Origin: Xanthomonas hyacinthi
Lineage (GTDB): Bacteria > Pseudomonadota > Gammaproteobacteria > Xanthomonadales > Xanthomonadaceae
DNA: 64,000 nucleotides
NCBI RefSeq assembly: GCF_009769165.1
Contig: NZ_CP043476.1
Location: 1,674,001-1,738,000, forward strand
Direction of reading: 5' to 3'
The notes below the pieces were generated by a model, which made no database searches, was not told where the DNA came from, and was given only the letters and a program-made list of their open reading frames with translations. The first letter of the stretch is position 1. Each line of letters starts with the position of its first letter. The position numbers and the translations under genes were made by a program. Positions 24,164-33,322 of this stretch are shown here, piece by piece.

Positions 24164-25359
24164 GCCGGCTCGGCCAGGAACGCCTCGGCCAGCCGCGCCC
24201 AGTAGCTGGCGGCCGGCGCGATGATGGCATCGTTGAAGACGTAGCGCGGGCTGTGCAGCGAGGCGCTGTCGCCGTTGCCGACGAACAGGAAGCTGCCCGG
24301 GCGCTGCTGCAACAGGAACGCGAAGTCCTCGCTGGCGGTGCGCGGCGCCAGTCCCGGCACCACCCCAGCCTCGCCGAACAGCTGCAGCGCGACCCCGCGC
24401 GCGAACGCGGTCTCCGCGGCATGGTTGAGCACGCTCGGGAAGCCGAGCGGAAATTCGATGTCCACGCTCGCGCCGAACCCGGCGGCGACCGCCTCGACCA
24501 GCGCCGGAATGCGCCGGCGCAGCGCCTGCCGCACCTCCGGCAGGAAGGCCCGCACGGTCAGCTTCAGTTCCACGCTGTCGGGGATGACGTTGGCGGCCTG
24601 GCCGCCATGGATCGAACCAACCGTGATCACCGCCATCTCGCGCGGATCGACGTTGCGCGCGACCACGCTCTGCAGCGCGGTGACGATGTGCGCGGCGGCC
24701 AGCACCGGATCGACGCCGGTCTGCGGCTCGGCACCATGCCCGCCCTTGCCGAGCACGCGGATCCGCGCCCAATCCACCGAGGCCATCGCCGGCCCCTCGA
24801 CGAAACCGAAGCGCCCGGCCGGCACGCCCGGCCAGTTGTGCAGCCCGAAGATCGCATCGACCGGGAAACGCTCGAACAGGCCGTCGGCGAGCATCCGCGC
24901 GGCACCCTTGCCGACCTCCTCGGCCGGCTGGAACACCAGGTGCACGGTGCCGTCGAAACGTCCGTGCCTGGCCAGGTAATACGCGGCCGCCAGCAGGATC
25001 GTGGTGTGGCCATCGTGACCGCAGGCATGCATCAGCCCCGGCGTCTGGCTGGCGTAGGCCAATCCGGAGTCCTCGCTGATCGGCAGCGCGTCAAAGTCGG
25101 CGCGCAGGCCGAGCCGGCGCGTGCCGCCGCCACGGCGCAGCGTGCCGACCACACCGGTGCCGCCGATGCCGGTGACCACGTCGTACCCCCAGTCCGACAG
25201 CAAGCCGGCGATGCGCGCGCTGGTGCGGTGTTCCTCGAACGCCAGTTCCGGGTGCCGGTGGAAGTCGTGGCGCAGCGCGATCGCCTGGTCCTCGCTGAAC
25301 GCGGCAACCTGCGGGATCACCCCGCTGCCCGGGATCGGCGCCTGCGGCAATGCGCTCAT
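24160..25359 (-). CDS. M20 family amidohydrolase / N-acyl-amino acid deacylase (SndA/HipO-like)
   Basis: A 399-residue M20D metallohydrolase. It shows HRHPELAFEEHRTSARIAGL, the metal-site block MHACGHDGHTTILLAAAYYL, FQPAEEVGKGAARMLADGLF (Glu-Glu), GLHNWPGVPAG and the dimerisation segment VLGKGGHGAEPQTGVDPV, then ASEDFAFLLQ near the end. Such enzymes remove acyl groups from amino acids. In the B. subtilis 2-succinocysteine operon SndA (YtnL) is an M20 deacetylase that releases cysteine from N-acetylcysteine. It lies 13 bases after the FMN monooxygenase and overlaps the GNAT gene by four bases. Confidence 0.92.
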   Translation of the reverse strand: MSALPQAPIPGSGVIPQVAAFSEDQAIALRHDFHRHPELAFEEHRTSARIAGLLSDWGYDVVTGIGGTGVVGTLRRGGGTRRLGLRADFDALPISEDSGLAYASQTPGLMHACGHDGHTTILLAAAYYLARHGRFDGTVHLVFQPAEEVGKGAARMLADGLFERFPVDAIFGLHNWPGVPAGRFGFVEGPAMASVDWARIRVLGKGGHGAEPQTGVDPVLAAAHIVTALQSVVARNVDPREMAVITVGSIHGGQAANVIPDSVELKLTVRAFLPEVRQALRRRIPALVEAVAAGFGASVDIEFPLGFPSVLNHAAETAFARGVALQLFGEAGVVPGLAPRTASEDFAFLLQQRPGSFLFVGNGDSASLHSPRYVFNDAIIAPAASYWARLAEAFLAEPA

Positions 25360-25372
25360 CGCGACCGCTCCC

Positions 25373-26716
25373 TCAGCCGGCCTTGCGCGGCGCGGCGAGC
25401 GCGGCGGCATGGCGGCGTGGCTTGCGCGGCAGGCCGAGGTGGTCGCGCAGGGTGCTGCCGGGCAAGTCGCGGCGGTAGTAGCCGCGCGCTTCCAGCACTG
25501 GCAGCACCAGCGCGACGAAGTCGTCCAGACCCTGCGCCTGCACCGGGAAACCGAGGATGAAGCCATCGCTGGCAGCGGCGTCGAACCAGCGGATCAGCTC
25601 ATCGGCGACCTGCTCACCGGTGCCGATGAACCGGGAGCGCGGGCTGACCGATTCCTGCGCAACCTGGCGCAGGCTCAGCCCGCGCGCGCGCGCGTCGCGC
25701 TTGATCTTGTCGGTGGTGGATTTGAAGCTGTTGGCGCCGATCCCGCCAAGCTCCGGGAACGGCGCGTCCAGCGGGTACTGGCTGAAGTCATGGTGGTCGA
25801 AGAAGCGGCCGAGGTAGGCCAGCGCCTCGTCGATGTCGGCCAGCGCGGCGATCTGCTGGTACTTGGACTCGGCCTCCTCGGCGCTGCGGCCGACCACCGG
25901 ACCGATGCCGGGAAAGATCTTCACCTCGCCCGCGCTACGGCCGTGCGCGATCGCCGCGTTCTTGACCTTGTGGGTGAAGGCGCGTGTTTCCTCGAGCGAC
26001 GGCGCGTGCGTGAACACGGCATCGGCATACTTGCCGGCCAGGCCGATGCCATCCTCGGAGGCGCCGGCCTGGAAGATCACCGGCTGGCCCTGCGCCGAAC
26101 GCTGGATGTTGAGTGGACCCTCGACCTGGAAGAAGCGGCCGTTGTGGTCGAGCCGGGAAAACTTGGCCTTGTCGAAGAACACGCCGGTGGCGCGGTCGCG
26201 CGGGAAGGCATCTTCGTCCCAGGAGTCCCACAAGCCCTGCACCACGTCCAGGTACTCGTCGGCGATCCGGTAGCGCAACGCGTGGTCCGGATGCGGGCGC
26301 CCGTAGTTGCGGCCGGAGCCCTCCAGCGGCGAGGTCACCACGTTCCAGCCGGCACGGCCGCCGCTGATCAGGTCCAGCGAGGCGAACTGGCGCGCGACCG
26401 TGAACGGATCGCTGTAGGAGGTGGAGAGGGTGCCGGCCAGGCCGATCTTCGACGTCGCAGTGGCCAGCGCCGAGAGGATGGTGATCGGCTCGAAGCGGTT
26501 GAGGAAATGCGGAATCGACTTGTCGTTGATGTACAGCCCGTCGGCGACGAACGCGAAGGCGATGCCGTTGGCCTCGGCCTTGCGCGCGATGTCGATGTAG
26601 AACTGCAGGTTGACGCTGGCGTCGGCGGGATTGGACGGATGCTTCCAGGCGTTCATGTGGCCGCCGGGACCGTGCAGCATGATGCCGAACGGAATGGGAC
26701 GGGGTGCGGTGCTCAT
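25373..26716 (-). CDS. NtaA/SnaA/DszA-type FMN-dependent monooxygenase (CmoJ-like by context)
   Basis: A 447-residue flavin monooxygenase of the NtaA/SnaA/SoxA/DszA branch of the luciferase-like superfamily. It shows [78 protein letters not shown] and [14 protein letters not shown]. These enzymes use FMNH2 from a partner reductase to oxidise C-S or C-N linked substrates. CmoJ (YtnJ) of B. subtilis belongs here and cleaves N-acetyl-S-(2-succino)cysteine. It lies between the second monooxygenase and the deacylase. The start has AGGAG upstream. Confidence 0.92.
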   Translation of the reverse strand: MSTAPRPIPFGIMLHGPGGHMNAWKHPSNPADASVNLQFYIDIARKAEANGIAFAFVADGLYINDKSIPHFLNRFEPITILSALATATSKIGLAGTLSTSYSDPFTVARQFASLDLISGGRAGWNVVTSPLEGSGRNYGRPHPDHALRYRIADEYLDVVQGLWDSWDEDAFPRDRATGVFFDKAKFSRLDHNGRFFQVEGPLNIQRSAQGQPVIFQAGASEDGIGLAGKYADAVFTHAPSLEETRAFTHKVKNAAIAHGRSAGEVKIFPGIGPVVGRSAEEAESKYQQIAALADIDEALAYLGRFFDHHDFSQYPLDAPFPELGGIGANSFKSTTDKIKRDARARGLSLRQVAQESVSPRSRFIGTGEQVADELIRWFDAAASDGFILGFPVQAQGLDDFVALVLPVLEARGYYRRDLPGSTLRDHLGLPRKPRRHAAALAAPRKAG

Positions 26717-26822
26717 CGGAAACTCCTCGTGGATGCGTTGCGTTCGAATGGGCCGCCGACGCGGCATCCGCTGACGCCGCGCCGGTGGCGGCGATGCCAG
26801 CGCGCGGGCGCCCGCATCGCGT

Positions 26823-27821
26823 TCACGCCGCCGCCGCCGTGCGCGGCGCGGGCGCGAGCAGTTCCAGCGAGGCCAGCCGCGCCTGGTGCTCGGCCACCGG
26901 CGCATCCAGCACGAACTCCTCCACGCCGAAGCGGCGGTGCAGCAGGTCGAGCTGGCCGCGCACGTAGTCGGCATCGCCGGACAGCACACTGGGGCGGGTT
27001 TCCTCGACGCGGTAGTCGCTCACTCCGGCCTGGCGCGCATAGTCGTCCGCCAGTTCCGGGCTGGGCAGGTTGACGCTCTGGCCCGGTCCCAGGTGCAGCT
27101 TGTAGATGCGCAACGCGCCGACATGGCGCATGGCCTCGTCGGCGCTGCGCGCGGCGAAGGCGACCACCGCCAGCAGCGGGGTCAGCGCGCTGTCGCGCCG
27201 ATACGCGGCGAAGGCGCGCTCGATGTGGGCAGGGTCGCCGTCGAAGTGGCCGGCATAGACGAAGCGCCAGCCCAGGCGCGCGGCCAGCGCGGCACTCTCC
27301 GGACTGGCACCGAGCAGGAAGCGCTGCGCCGCGTGCACCGGCAGCGGCGTGGCGCTGGCGCCGGCGTCGCGATGCCCTTCCGGCAAGCTGGCGGACAGGA
27401 AGCCGTCCAGGTCGGTCAACTGCTCGGTGAAGTCCGGCGTGCGCTCACGGCCATGGGCGAGCGCGCGGGTGGAGGCCAGCAATCCGCCGGGCGCCTTGCC
27501 CACGCCCAGATCGACGCGGCCGGGCGCCAGATTGGCGAGCAGGTTGAACACCTCGGCGACCTTGTACGGCGCGTAGTGGCGCAGCATCACCCCGCCGCTG
27601 CCGACGCGGATGCGCGAGGTCTGCGCCAGCACGAACGCGGCCAGCACCTCGGGCGCGGAACTGGCCAGCGAGGGCGCCGCATGGTGTTCGGCGAACCAGT
27701 AGCGGTGGTAGCCCAGGCGCTCGGCCTGCTGCGCCAGCGCGACGCTGTCGCGCAGCGCCTGCGCGGCGCTGCCGCCCTCGGGGATGTAGCTCTTGTCCAG
27801 GATGCTGAGGTGGTAGGGCAT
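26823..27821 (-). CDS. Luciferase-like monooxygenase (YtmO/CmoO-like)
   Basis: A 332-residue luciferase-like flavin protein of the type with a single (beta/alpha)8 barrel: [80 protein letters not shown] and [17 protein letters not shown], then [19 protein letters not shown]. Its closest textbook relatives are YtmO (CmoO) of B. subtilis and E. coli YhbW. In the B. subtilis sulfur operon it neighbours CmoI and CmoJ, as here. The exact substrate among S-alkyl compounds is unknown. Confidence 0.9.
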   Translation of the reverse strand: MPYHLSILDKSYIPEGGSAAQALRDSVALAQQAERLGYHRYWFAEHHAAPSLASSAPEVLAAFVLAQTSRIRVGSGGVMLRHYAPYKVAEVFNLLANLAPGRVDLGVGKAPGGLLASTRALAHGRERTPDFTEQLTDLDGFLSASLPEGHRDAGASATPLPVHAAQRFLLGASPESAALAARLGWRFVYAGHFDGDPAHIERAFAAYRRDSALTPLLAVVAFAARSADEAMRHVGALRIYKLHLGPGQSVNLPSPELADDYARQAGVSDYRVEETRPSVLSGDADYVRGQLDLLHRRFGVEEFVLDAPVAEHQARLASLELLAPAPRTAAAA

Positions 27822-27864
27822 GATCCGGTCGCGGTTGAGAAGGGGCTTGGCGTGGGCGCCGGCG

Positions 27865-28236
27865 TCAGGGATGCGGCTGCGGAATCCCGTACAGTTCGCC
27901 CAGCGTGGCGAGGATGCGATCGGTACCCGATACGTACTGGCGCGCGCCGTGTTCGCCACTGGCGTGCGCGCTGCGCAATTCCGCCGGCAGGACCAGCTTC
28001 GGCAGCGACTGGTCGCCCTCCCCGATCACGCCGATGACCTCCTGGCGTGGGCGTGGAAAGCGGACGTGACGCACTTCCAGCCGCTCGCGCAGACCGGCAA
28101 CGCTGACCAACGCGCCTTCGAGCAGCAGGCTGTGTGGGCAGAAGAAGCGCTGTCCACGATGCTGGGGATCTTCGAACTCCTGCTCCAGCAGGAAGAGGAT
28201 CGGCTTGGCGCTTGTCTGGTTCTGTATGACAGCCAC
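27865..28236 (-). CDS. DUF3088 thioredoxin-fold-like protein with CPHS motif
   Basis: A 123-residue protein starting at a GTG (VAVIQNQTSAKPILFLLEQE) with AGGGA upstream. Residues 11-85 fit a glutaredoxin-like layout: strand KPILFLL, helix start RFFCPHSLLLEG (Cys33 in a CPxS motif), strand LEVRHVRF, and SLPKLVLP with a probable cis-proline. DUF3088 has no established function. It occupies the operon place of glutaredoxin-like CmoI (YtnI) in B. subtilis, so a thiol role in the pathway is a reasonable inference. It lies 43 bases before the luciferase-like gene. A longer start at 28347 would translate a GGATGG repeat into Ser-Pro units and is not favoured. Confidence 0.75.
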   Translation of the reverse strand: MAVIQNQTSAKPILFLLEQEFEDPQHRGQRFFCPHSLLLEGALVSVAGLRERLEVRHVRFPRPRQEVIGVIGEGDQSLPKLVLPAELRSAHASGEHGARQYVSGTDRILATLGELYGIPQPHP

Positions 28237-28254
28237 GGCATTCCCTGGGGAAAC

Positions 28255-28280
28255 GGATGGGGATGGGGATGGGGATGGGA
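28255..28280. repeat. Hexanucleotide tandem repeat (GGATGG)4
   Basis: Four perfect GGATGG units plus two bases lie 18 bases upstream of the GTG start of the DUF3088 gene. Length variation here would change the spacing between upstream transcription or translation signals and that gene. The surrounding gap (28237-28629) also holds an inverted repeat at 28352-28393 and three GGCGCTGGCC units near 28512-28541, and no gene I can support. Confidence 0.8.
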
Positions 28281-28351
28281 AGATCCTAAGCACTCGGCCG
28301 CGGTCGACCGCGCCGGAACTCGACAATGTCCGGTCACATCCAGCCAAGAAA

Positions 28352-28393
28352 ATGCCGATTGGGCATAAGAAAAATCCGGTTGGTTATCGGCAT
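28352..28393. promoter_or_regulatory. AT-rich segment bounded by 8-bp inverted repeat
   Basis: ATGCCGAT and ATCGGCAT enclose a 26-base AT-richer core (GCATAAGAAAAATCCGGTTG). In this GC-rich genome such a patch inside an operon suggests an internal promoter or regulator site for the genes from DUF3088 onward. The binding protein is unknown; sulfur regulators such as CysB are one candidate. Confidence 0.35.
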
Positions 28394-28629
28394 CGGCGCA
28401 AGGCGCACGCGCATCGCCGGGATGCCTGCGCCGCAGGCGCGTGCGCGTGTCGCCGGCATCGGCGCAAGCCGCCGCCGCGGCAAGCCGGCCCGCCGCCGGC
28501 GCGATGCCCGAGCGCTGGCCGGCGCTGGCCGGCGCTGGCCGCGCGCCGCGGATGACCGCACCGCCGCATCGGCGCGAGCGACCGCGCCCGCAGGGCCGCG
28601 CCTGCAGGCAAGTGTTCGGCCGGCGGCCG

Positions 28630-29196
28630 TCAGGCGATCTGGCGCAGGCCGGGGCCGCGAACACGCCCCAGCACGCCCACCGCACGTTCGACCGCCAGCG
28701 CGATGCGCTCTTGCAGCGGCGCACTGGCGATGAACTCGCCATCGAAGTCCTGCTGCGTGGCATAGACGCCGATCGGCAAGGTCAGCGCCTGCAGGAAGCT
28801 GAACAGCGGACGCAGCTGATGATCGATCACCAGCGCGTGCCGCTCGCTGCCTCCGGTCGCGGCCAGCAGCACTGGCGTCTCCACCAGGCCATCGACGTGG
28901 ACCAGGTCGAACAGATGCTTGAACAGGCCCGGATAGGAGCCGCGGTGCACCGGTGCGGCGGCCACCAGCAGATCGGCCGATTCGATGCGGCGCAGCTGCT
29001 GCTCGATCTCGGCAGGCAGTTCCTCGCGCGCCAGCGCGCCCCCCAGCGGCCGCGCGATCCGTGCCAGCTCCACCACATGGCTGCTGATCGGCAGTTGCTG
29101 CTCCAACCGGGCGAGGAGCGCGCGCACCAGCGCCAGCGTGCGCGAGGCGGTCGAGGTGCTGCCGACGACGGCGACGACATTCAAGGGATACGACAT
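28630..29196 (-). CDS. NADPH-dependent FMN reductase (SsuE/MsuE-like)
   Basis: A 188-residue flavodoxin-fold reductase: VVAVVGSTSTASRTLALVRA is the phosphate-binding loop, then DLLVAAAPVHRGSYPGLFKH, the SsuE-type PVxxGSYPGxxKxxFD motif, and LVETPVLLAATGGSERHALV. Family members reduce FMN for two-component monooxygenases such as SsuD or MsuD. Here it should feed FMNH2 to the two luciferase-like monooxygenases downstream on the same strand. It follows the TonB receptor by 168 bases and precedes the DUF3088 gene by 393 bases. Confidence 0.92.
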   Translation of the reverse strand: MSYPLNVVAVVGSTSTASRTLALVRALLARLEQQLPISSHVVELARIARPLGGALAREELPAEIEQQLRRIESADLLVAAAPVHRGSYPGLFKHLFDLVHVDGLVETPVLLAATGGSERHALVIDHQLRPLFSFLQALTLPIGVYATQQDFDGEFIASAPLQERIALAVERAVGVLGRVRGPGLRQIA

Positions 29197-29364
29197 GCTT
29201 GATCTTCCAGACGCAGGAGGGATGGATGACGCGCGGCGTGGCCTGTTCGAGATGCCCGGCCACACCCGGCCGCCGGCCACCAGTGTGCACTGGTCGGTGG
29301 CCCGCCAGCGGCACCGGCGCTGCGCGCCTGCAAAGCGCCCTGGCGCGCAGCGGACCTTGCACGC

Positions 29365-31941
29365 TCAGAACCGGTAGTTGAGCCGCCCGTACCAATAGCC
29401 GCCGACAGTGCCGAGCACGTCGCCGAACTCGTAGTTGCGCACATAGGTGGCGCGGTCGCTGGCGCTGCTGTAGCGCTCGGGCACCTTGCGGATGCGCTTG
29501 TCGAACAGGTTGTCCACGCCGATGTCCACGCTCCAGCCGCGACCGAACGCGTAGCTGCCGCCGAGGTTGGCGACCAGGACCGGCGCCAGTTGGTACCTGT
29601 AGCCATTGGTCAGGCGCTTGATCGGCCCGTAGTAGGTCAAGCCCAGGTTTGCCGACCAGCCGCCCTGGTTCCAGCCGATGCCGGCGACCTGGGTATAGCG
29701 CGGCGAGCGATAGCGCAGTGCGTACTCGCTCGACTCGGTCAGCAGGTTGATGTTGGGCAGGCTCTGCAGCACGCCCGGCACCTCGCGGACCTTGCGGATG
29801 TCGGTCTTGCCCGCGTTCGCGGCATAGGTGTAGCGCAGCCGGCCCCAACGGGTGTCCTGGGTGGCCTCCGCGGTCAGCTCCACCCCGCGCGTGCGCGTAT
29901 CGCCGATGTTGGTGAAGTAGCTGACGTAGTAGGCATCGCCGGGTGCGATGCGGACGCCCGCGTTGTTCAGCAGCGTGTCGATGGTGGCCTTCTGCGCGGC
30001 GCTCAGCGCGGTGCCGTTGTAGTCGGTGACGTTGTCGGGATCCTGCGCGTTGTAGCCGATCTGGCTGGACTGGCCGAGCTGGTCGCGGATGTCGATCTGG
30101 TAGAGGTCCAGCGCCGCATGGAAGCCGGGCGCGGGATCGAAGGTGATGCCGACGCTGTAGTTGGTCGCCTTCTCCGGCGTCAGTCGCTTGGCCCCGAGCG
30201 CAAGCGCGGTCGGCGAGTTCACCTGGGCCACCAGCGTGGTCCCGCACGGGCAGCTGCCGGTGGCCTGGTAGTACTGCGCGCCCAGGCTCGGTGCATGGAA
30301 GCCGTTGCTGAGCGTGGCGCGCACGCCGAACGCGTCGGTGACATCGAAGCGTGTGGTGAGCCGGCCGGTGGAGACGCCGCCGAAGTCGGAATGGTGCTCG
30401 TAGCGGGCCGCCGCATCCAGGAACCAGCGCCTGGTGATGTTGGCCGATGCGCCGACGTAGACCGCCTTGCTGGCGCGGCTGGCATCGACCGCGTCGGCGG
30501 TCGCGTAGCCGACGAAGGCGGCCGCGCCCCACCCCGTATACGACTCCCACTGGCCCGGGGAGCGCTGGTACTGCTCGTGCTGATAGTCGAGTCCGGCGCT
30601 GAAATCCAGCGGCGAAGCCAGAGGCGCGATCTCGAACGAACGGCGCAGATCGACGTTGCCGATCAGCTGCCGGTAATCGACCTTGCCGTCATAGAAGTCG
30701 GTCGGCGCGCCCGGATAGGCGAGCGAGAAATTGGCCGAGTCGTTGGTGTAGGTGCGGATCGTGTCGCGATTGGCGGTGACGCTGACGTCGTAGTCCCAGC
30801 CTGCGAGCAGGCCCTTGACCCCGGCGCTGCCGGTGTACTGCTGCTCCTTGGTCTCCAGTACCGGAGAAAATCCATCCGGCCACACCGTGAGCACACTGGG
30901 CGCGTTGTAGGTGCCGAAGATCGTGGCCGGCAGGCGGTAGTTCTGGATCGCGCTGGCGGTGCGGTCGCTCACGCTGGCGTTCGCATAGAAGTCGGCGTTC
31001 CCGCCCAGGCCATGGCCGAGGTTGGCGGTCAGCGATTTCAGCGCATAGTCGGTCGAACTCGGGATCCGGTTGGCCTTGGCGTCGCGGCCGGCTTCGGCGG
31101 GATTGGCCGTGGCGCCAGGGGGCAGGCTGTTGTAGGTGCCCAGCGCGACCACGTTGCCGTTGGCATCGACCGCGGGATAGCTCAGATAGCCGTCGCGATA
31201 GGTGCGTGCGCGGATCGCGCTGTGCTGGCGGGTGTTTTCCGCGGCCAGGTCGATGAAGCCGTCCTGGCCCCAGGGCAGGCCGAGGTTGGCGCGGAACGTG
31301 GTCCGCGCGCCATCGCCATCGACGCTCGCGCCGCTCTCGATCGAGGCGCTGCCGCCGGACGCCTGCGACTTGAGGATCACGTTGATCACCCCGGCAATCG
31401 CATCCGAACCGTAGATCGCCGAGGCGCCATCGCGCAACACCTCGACGTGGTCGATCGCGGCAATCGGGATCAGCGCCAGATCGGCCCAGGCGTGGCCGGG
31501 AAAGGCGCCGCCATTGGCGCCGCTGACGTAGGCGCTGGCATTGCGCCGCTTGCCGTTGACCAGTACCAGCGTGTAGCCCGGAGACAGATTGCGCAGCTGG
31601 TAGCCGCGGATCAGGCTCTCCTGGTCGCTCTGATAGCCGCCGATCTGGCTCAGCGAGGGCAAGCTGCGTTGCAGCGCCTCCAGCAGCGTGCCCTGGCCGG
31701 TGCCCGCCAGATCCTGCGCGGAGATCACGTCGATCGGGGTGGAACTGTTCTTGACCGTGCGCGTGCTGGCCCGCGAGCCGGTCACCAGCACCGTGTCCAG
31801 GGTGGATTCGGGCGTCTCGGCAGACTCCGACTCGGCGGCGATCGCGCACGGCGCGGCCAGCAGCACGGCCAACGGCAACAGCGCCAGCCGTGCCGAACGG
31901 CCGGGGAAACGGGAAACGCAAACGGTGTCGGATCGGATCAT
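29365..31941 (-). CDS. TonB-dependent outer membrane receptor of the sulfur operon
   Basis: An 858-residue receptor. A signal peptide (residues 15-34, LARLALLP-type hydrophobic stretch ending CAIAA) leads to a TonB box-like region (LDTVLVTGSRAS) and a plug with VIRGYQL-type block SLIRGYQLRNLSPGYTLVLV, NGKRRNASAYVSG and VEVLRDGASAIYGSDAIAGV. A full 22-strand barrel follows, with NYSVGITFDPAPGF, VGVDNLFDKRIR and the terminal phenylalanine in YGRLNYRF. It is the first gene of the minus-strand operon and presumably brings the S-compound, peptide or conjugate across the outer membrane. It is divergent from the GlxA/AraC regulator. Confidence 0.92.
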   Translation of the reverse strand: MIRSDTVCVSRFPGRSARLALLPLAVLLAAPCAIAAESESAETPESTLDTVLVTGSRASTRTVKNSSTPIDVISAQDLAGTGQGTLLEALQRSLPSLSQIGGYQSDQESLIRGYQLRNLSPGYTLVLVNGKRRNASAYVSGANGGAFPGHAWADLALIPIAAIDHVEVLRDGASAIYGSDAIAGVINVILKSQASGGSASIESGASVDGDGARTTFRANLGLPWGQDGFIDLAAENTRQHSAIRARTYRDGYLSYPAVDANGNVVALGTYNSLPPGATANPAEAGRDAKANRIPSSTDYALKSLTANLGHGLGGNADFYANASVSDRTASAIQNYRLPATIFGTYNAPSVLTVWPDGFSPVLETKEQQYTGSAGVKGLLAGWDYDVSVTANRDTIRTYTNDSANFSLAYPGAPTDFYDGKVDYRQLIGNVDLRRSFEIAPLASPLDFSAGLDYQHEQYQRSPGQWESYTGWGAAAFVGYATADAVDASRASKAVYVGASANITRRWFLDAAARYEHHSDFGGVSTGRLTTRFDVTDAFGVRATLSNGFHAPSLGAQYYQATGSCPCGTTLVAQVNSPTALALGAKRLTPEKATNYSVGITFDPAPGFHAALDLYQIDIRDQLGQSSQIGYNAQDPDNVTDYNGTALSAAQKATIDTLLNNAGVRIAPGDAYYVSYFTNIGDTRTRGVELTAEATQDTRWGRLRYTYAANAGKTDIRKVREVPGVLQSLPNINLLTESSEYALRYRSPRYTQVAGIGWNQGGWSANLGLTYYGPIKRLTNGYRYQLAPVLVANLGGSYAFGRGWSVDIGVDNLFDKRIRKVPERYSSASDRATYVRNYEFGDVLGTVGGYWYGRLNYRF

Positions 31942-32305
31942 CGCGGGTCCATGGCGGCGGCAAGCGAACGGGATGGCGCGCACCTGCATGCGCACCGGCA
32001 GGCACGCCATCGGCCGGTGCAGCGGACAGCGATGGAGGAGGAGAGGCAGGGCGGCATCGGCAAGCGCCAGGCAGGCAGGAAGACAGGCCTGCCATTGCAG
32101 GGCGTTTGCCCAGCAGCGGCCATCGCCGATCGCGACAGCCGCTGGCAAGATCCCGCCACACACATGAATTTTGGCAATGACCAAACAGCCAGCGATGCCG
32201 GCACGCCGCTGAATCGACGGAAACGCAGGTTTCCGGGCGAATTTCCGCTTCCGCGGCACCCCGTGCGCGGTGCCTGGCATGCAGCCGCGGCGCTACTATC
32301 CGCGC
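31942..32305. promoter_or_regulatory. Divergent control region of the sulfur operon and its AraC-type regulator
   Basis: A 364-base gap without genes. It contains TTTGG-N6-CCAAA (32170-32185) and GGAAAC-GCAG-GTTTCC (32219-32234), two inverted repeats in the AT-richest part, placed as expected for operators serving both the TonB receptor operon and the regulator. Assignment to a protein is inference. Confidence 0.45.
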
Positions 32306-33322
32306 ATGAGCGCCGCCACCGACACCGCGTCTTCATCCGCCCCGCTGGTTGCGATCGTCGCCTACCGGCAACTGGGGCTGTTCGAGTTCGGCTGCGCCGT
32401 CGGCTTGTTCGCACCGGTCAGGCCGGAGCTTGAGGTGGCGTGGTACCGCAGCGGCGTGTGCGCCTGCGAACCCGGGCCGTTGCCCGCGCTCGGCGGGCTG
32501 CAGGTGCTGACGCCGCACGGACTGGAGCTGCTCGACGAAGCCGACATCGTGGTGATTCCAGGCTGGCGCAATCCCGAGGAATGCCCTCCGGCGGCGCTGC
32601 TCGACAAGCTGCGCGCGGCGCATGCGCGTGGCGCGCGCCTGGCCTCGATCTGTTCGGGCGCCTTCGCCCTGGCCTGGGCCGGGCTGCTCGACGGCAAGGA
32701 CGCCACCACCCATTGGCGCTTGACCGATCTGATGGCGGCCCGCTTCCCGGCCGTGAACGTGCGCCAAAACGTGCTCTACGTGGACACCGGCCAGGTGATC
32801 ACCTCGGCCGGGTCCGCCACCGGCATGGACATGCTGCTGCACCTGGTGCGCAAGGACTACGGCATCCGCGTCGCCAATCTGGTGGCGCAGCGGCTGGTGC
32901 TGGCGCCGTGGCGCGACGGCGAGCGCAGCCAGGTGCTGAACCGCTCGATTCCGCACGGCGAGCCCAGCCGCCTGGCGGTGCTGACCGAATGGCTCGGCGC
33001 CCACCTTGGCCAGCCGCATACCCTTGCCAGCCTGGCCGAACGCGCCGCGCTGAGCCAGCGCACGCTGCAACGGCAATTCCTCGATGCGACCGGCCTGTCG
33101 CCGATCGACTGGTTGATCCGCGAACGGGTCGCGCTGGCCCGCGAACTGCTCGAGACCACCGACCGACCGCTGCAATGGATCGCCGACCATGCCGGCTTCG
33201 GGTCGCTCGAATCGTTCCGCCGGCATTTCCGCGTGCTGGCCGGCTGCAGCCCCAGCAGCTACCGCCAGCAGTTGCTGATCCGGGATCAGTCCAGCACGCG
33301 GCAGAACACCGCCTTCAGATAG
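32306..33322 (+). CDS. GlxA/FtrA-type AraC family transcriptional regulator
   Basis: A 338-residue regulator with an N-terminal DJ-1/PfpI-like domain (VAIVAYRQLGLFEFGCAVGL, ADIVVIPGWR, ARLASICSGAFALAWAGLLD, the latter carrying the nucleophile-elbow cysteine seen in this class). The C-terminal AraC double helix-turn-helix reads HTLASLAERAALSQRTLQRQ and PLQWIADHAGFGSLESFRRH. Such proteins activate adjacent catabolic operons on binding a small ligand. It is divergent from the TonB receptor operon, which makes it the likely specific activator. Its 3' end overlaps the convergent rlmI-type gene by 37 bases. Confidence 0.92.
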   Translation: MSAATDTASSSAPLVAIVAYRQLGLFEFGCAVGLFAPVRPELEVAWYRSGVCACEPGPLPALGGLQVLTPHGLELLDEADIVVIPGWRNPEECPPAALLDKLRAAHARGARLASICSGAFALAWAGLLDGKDATTHWRLTDLMAARFPAVNVRQNVLYVDTGQVITSAGSATGMDMLLHLVRKDYGIRVANLVAQRLVLAPWRDGERSQVLNRSIPHGEPSRLAVLTEWLGAHLGQPHTLASLAERAALSQRTLQRQFLDATGLSPIDWLIRERVALARELLETTDRPLQWIADHAGFGSLESFRRHFRVLAGCSPSSYRQQLLIRDQSSTRQNTAFR

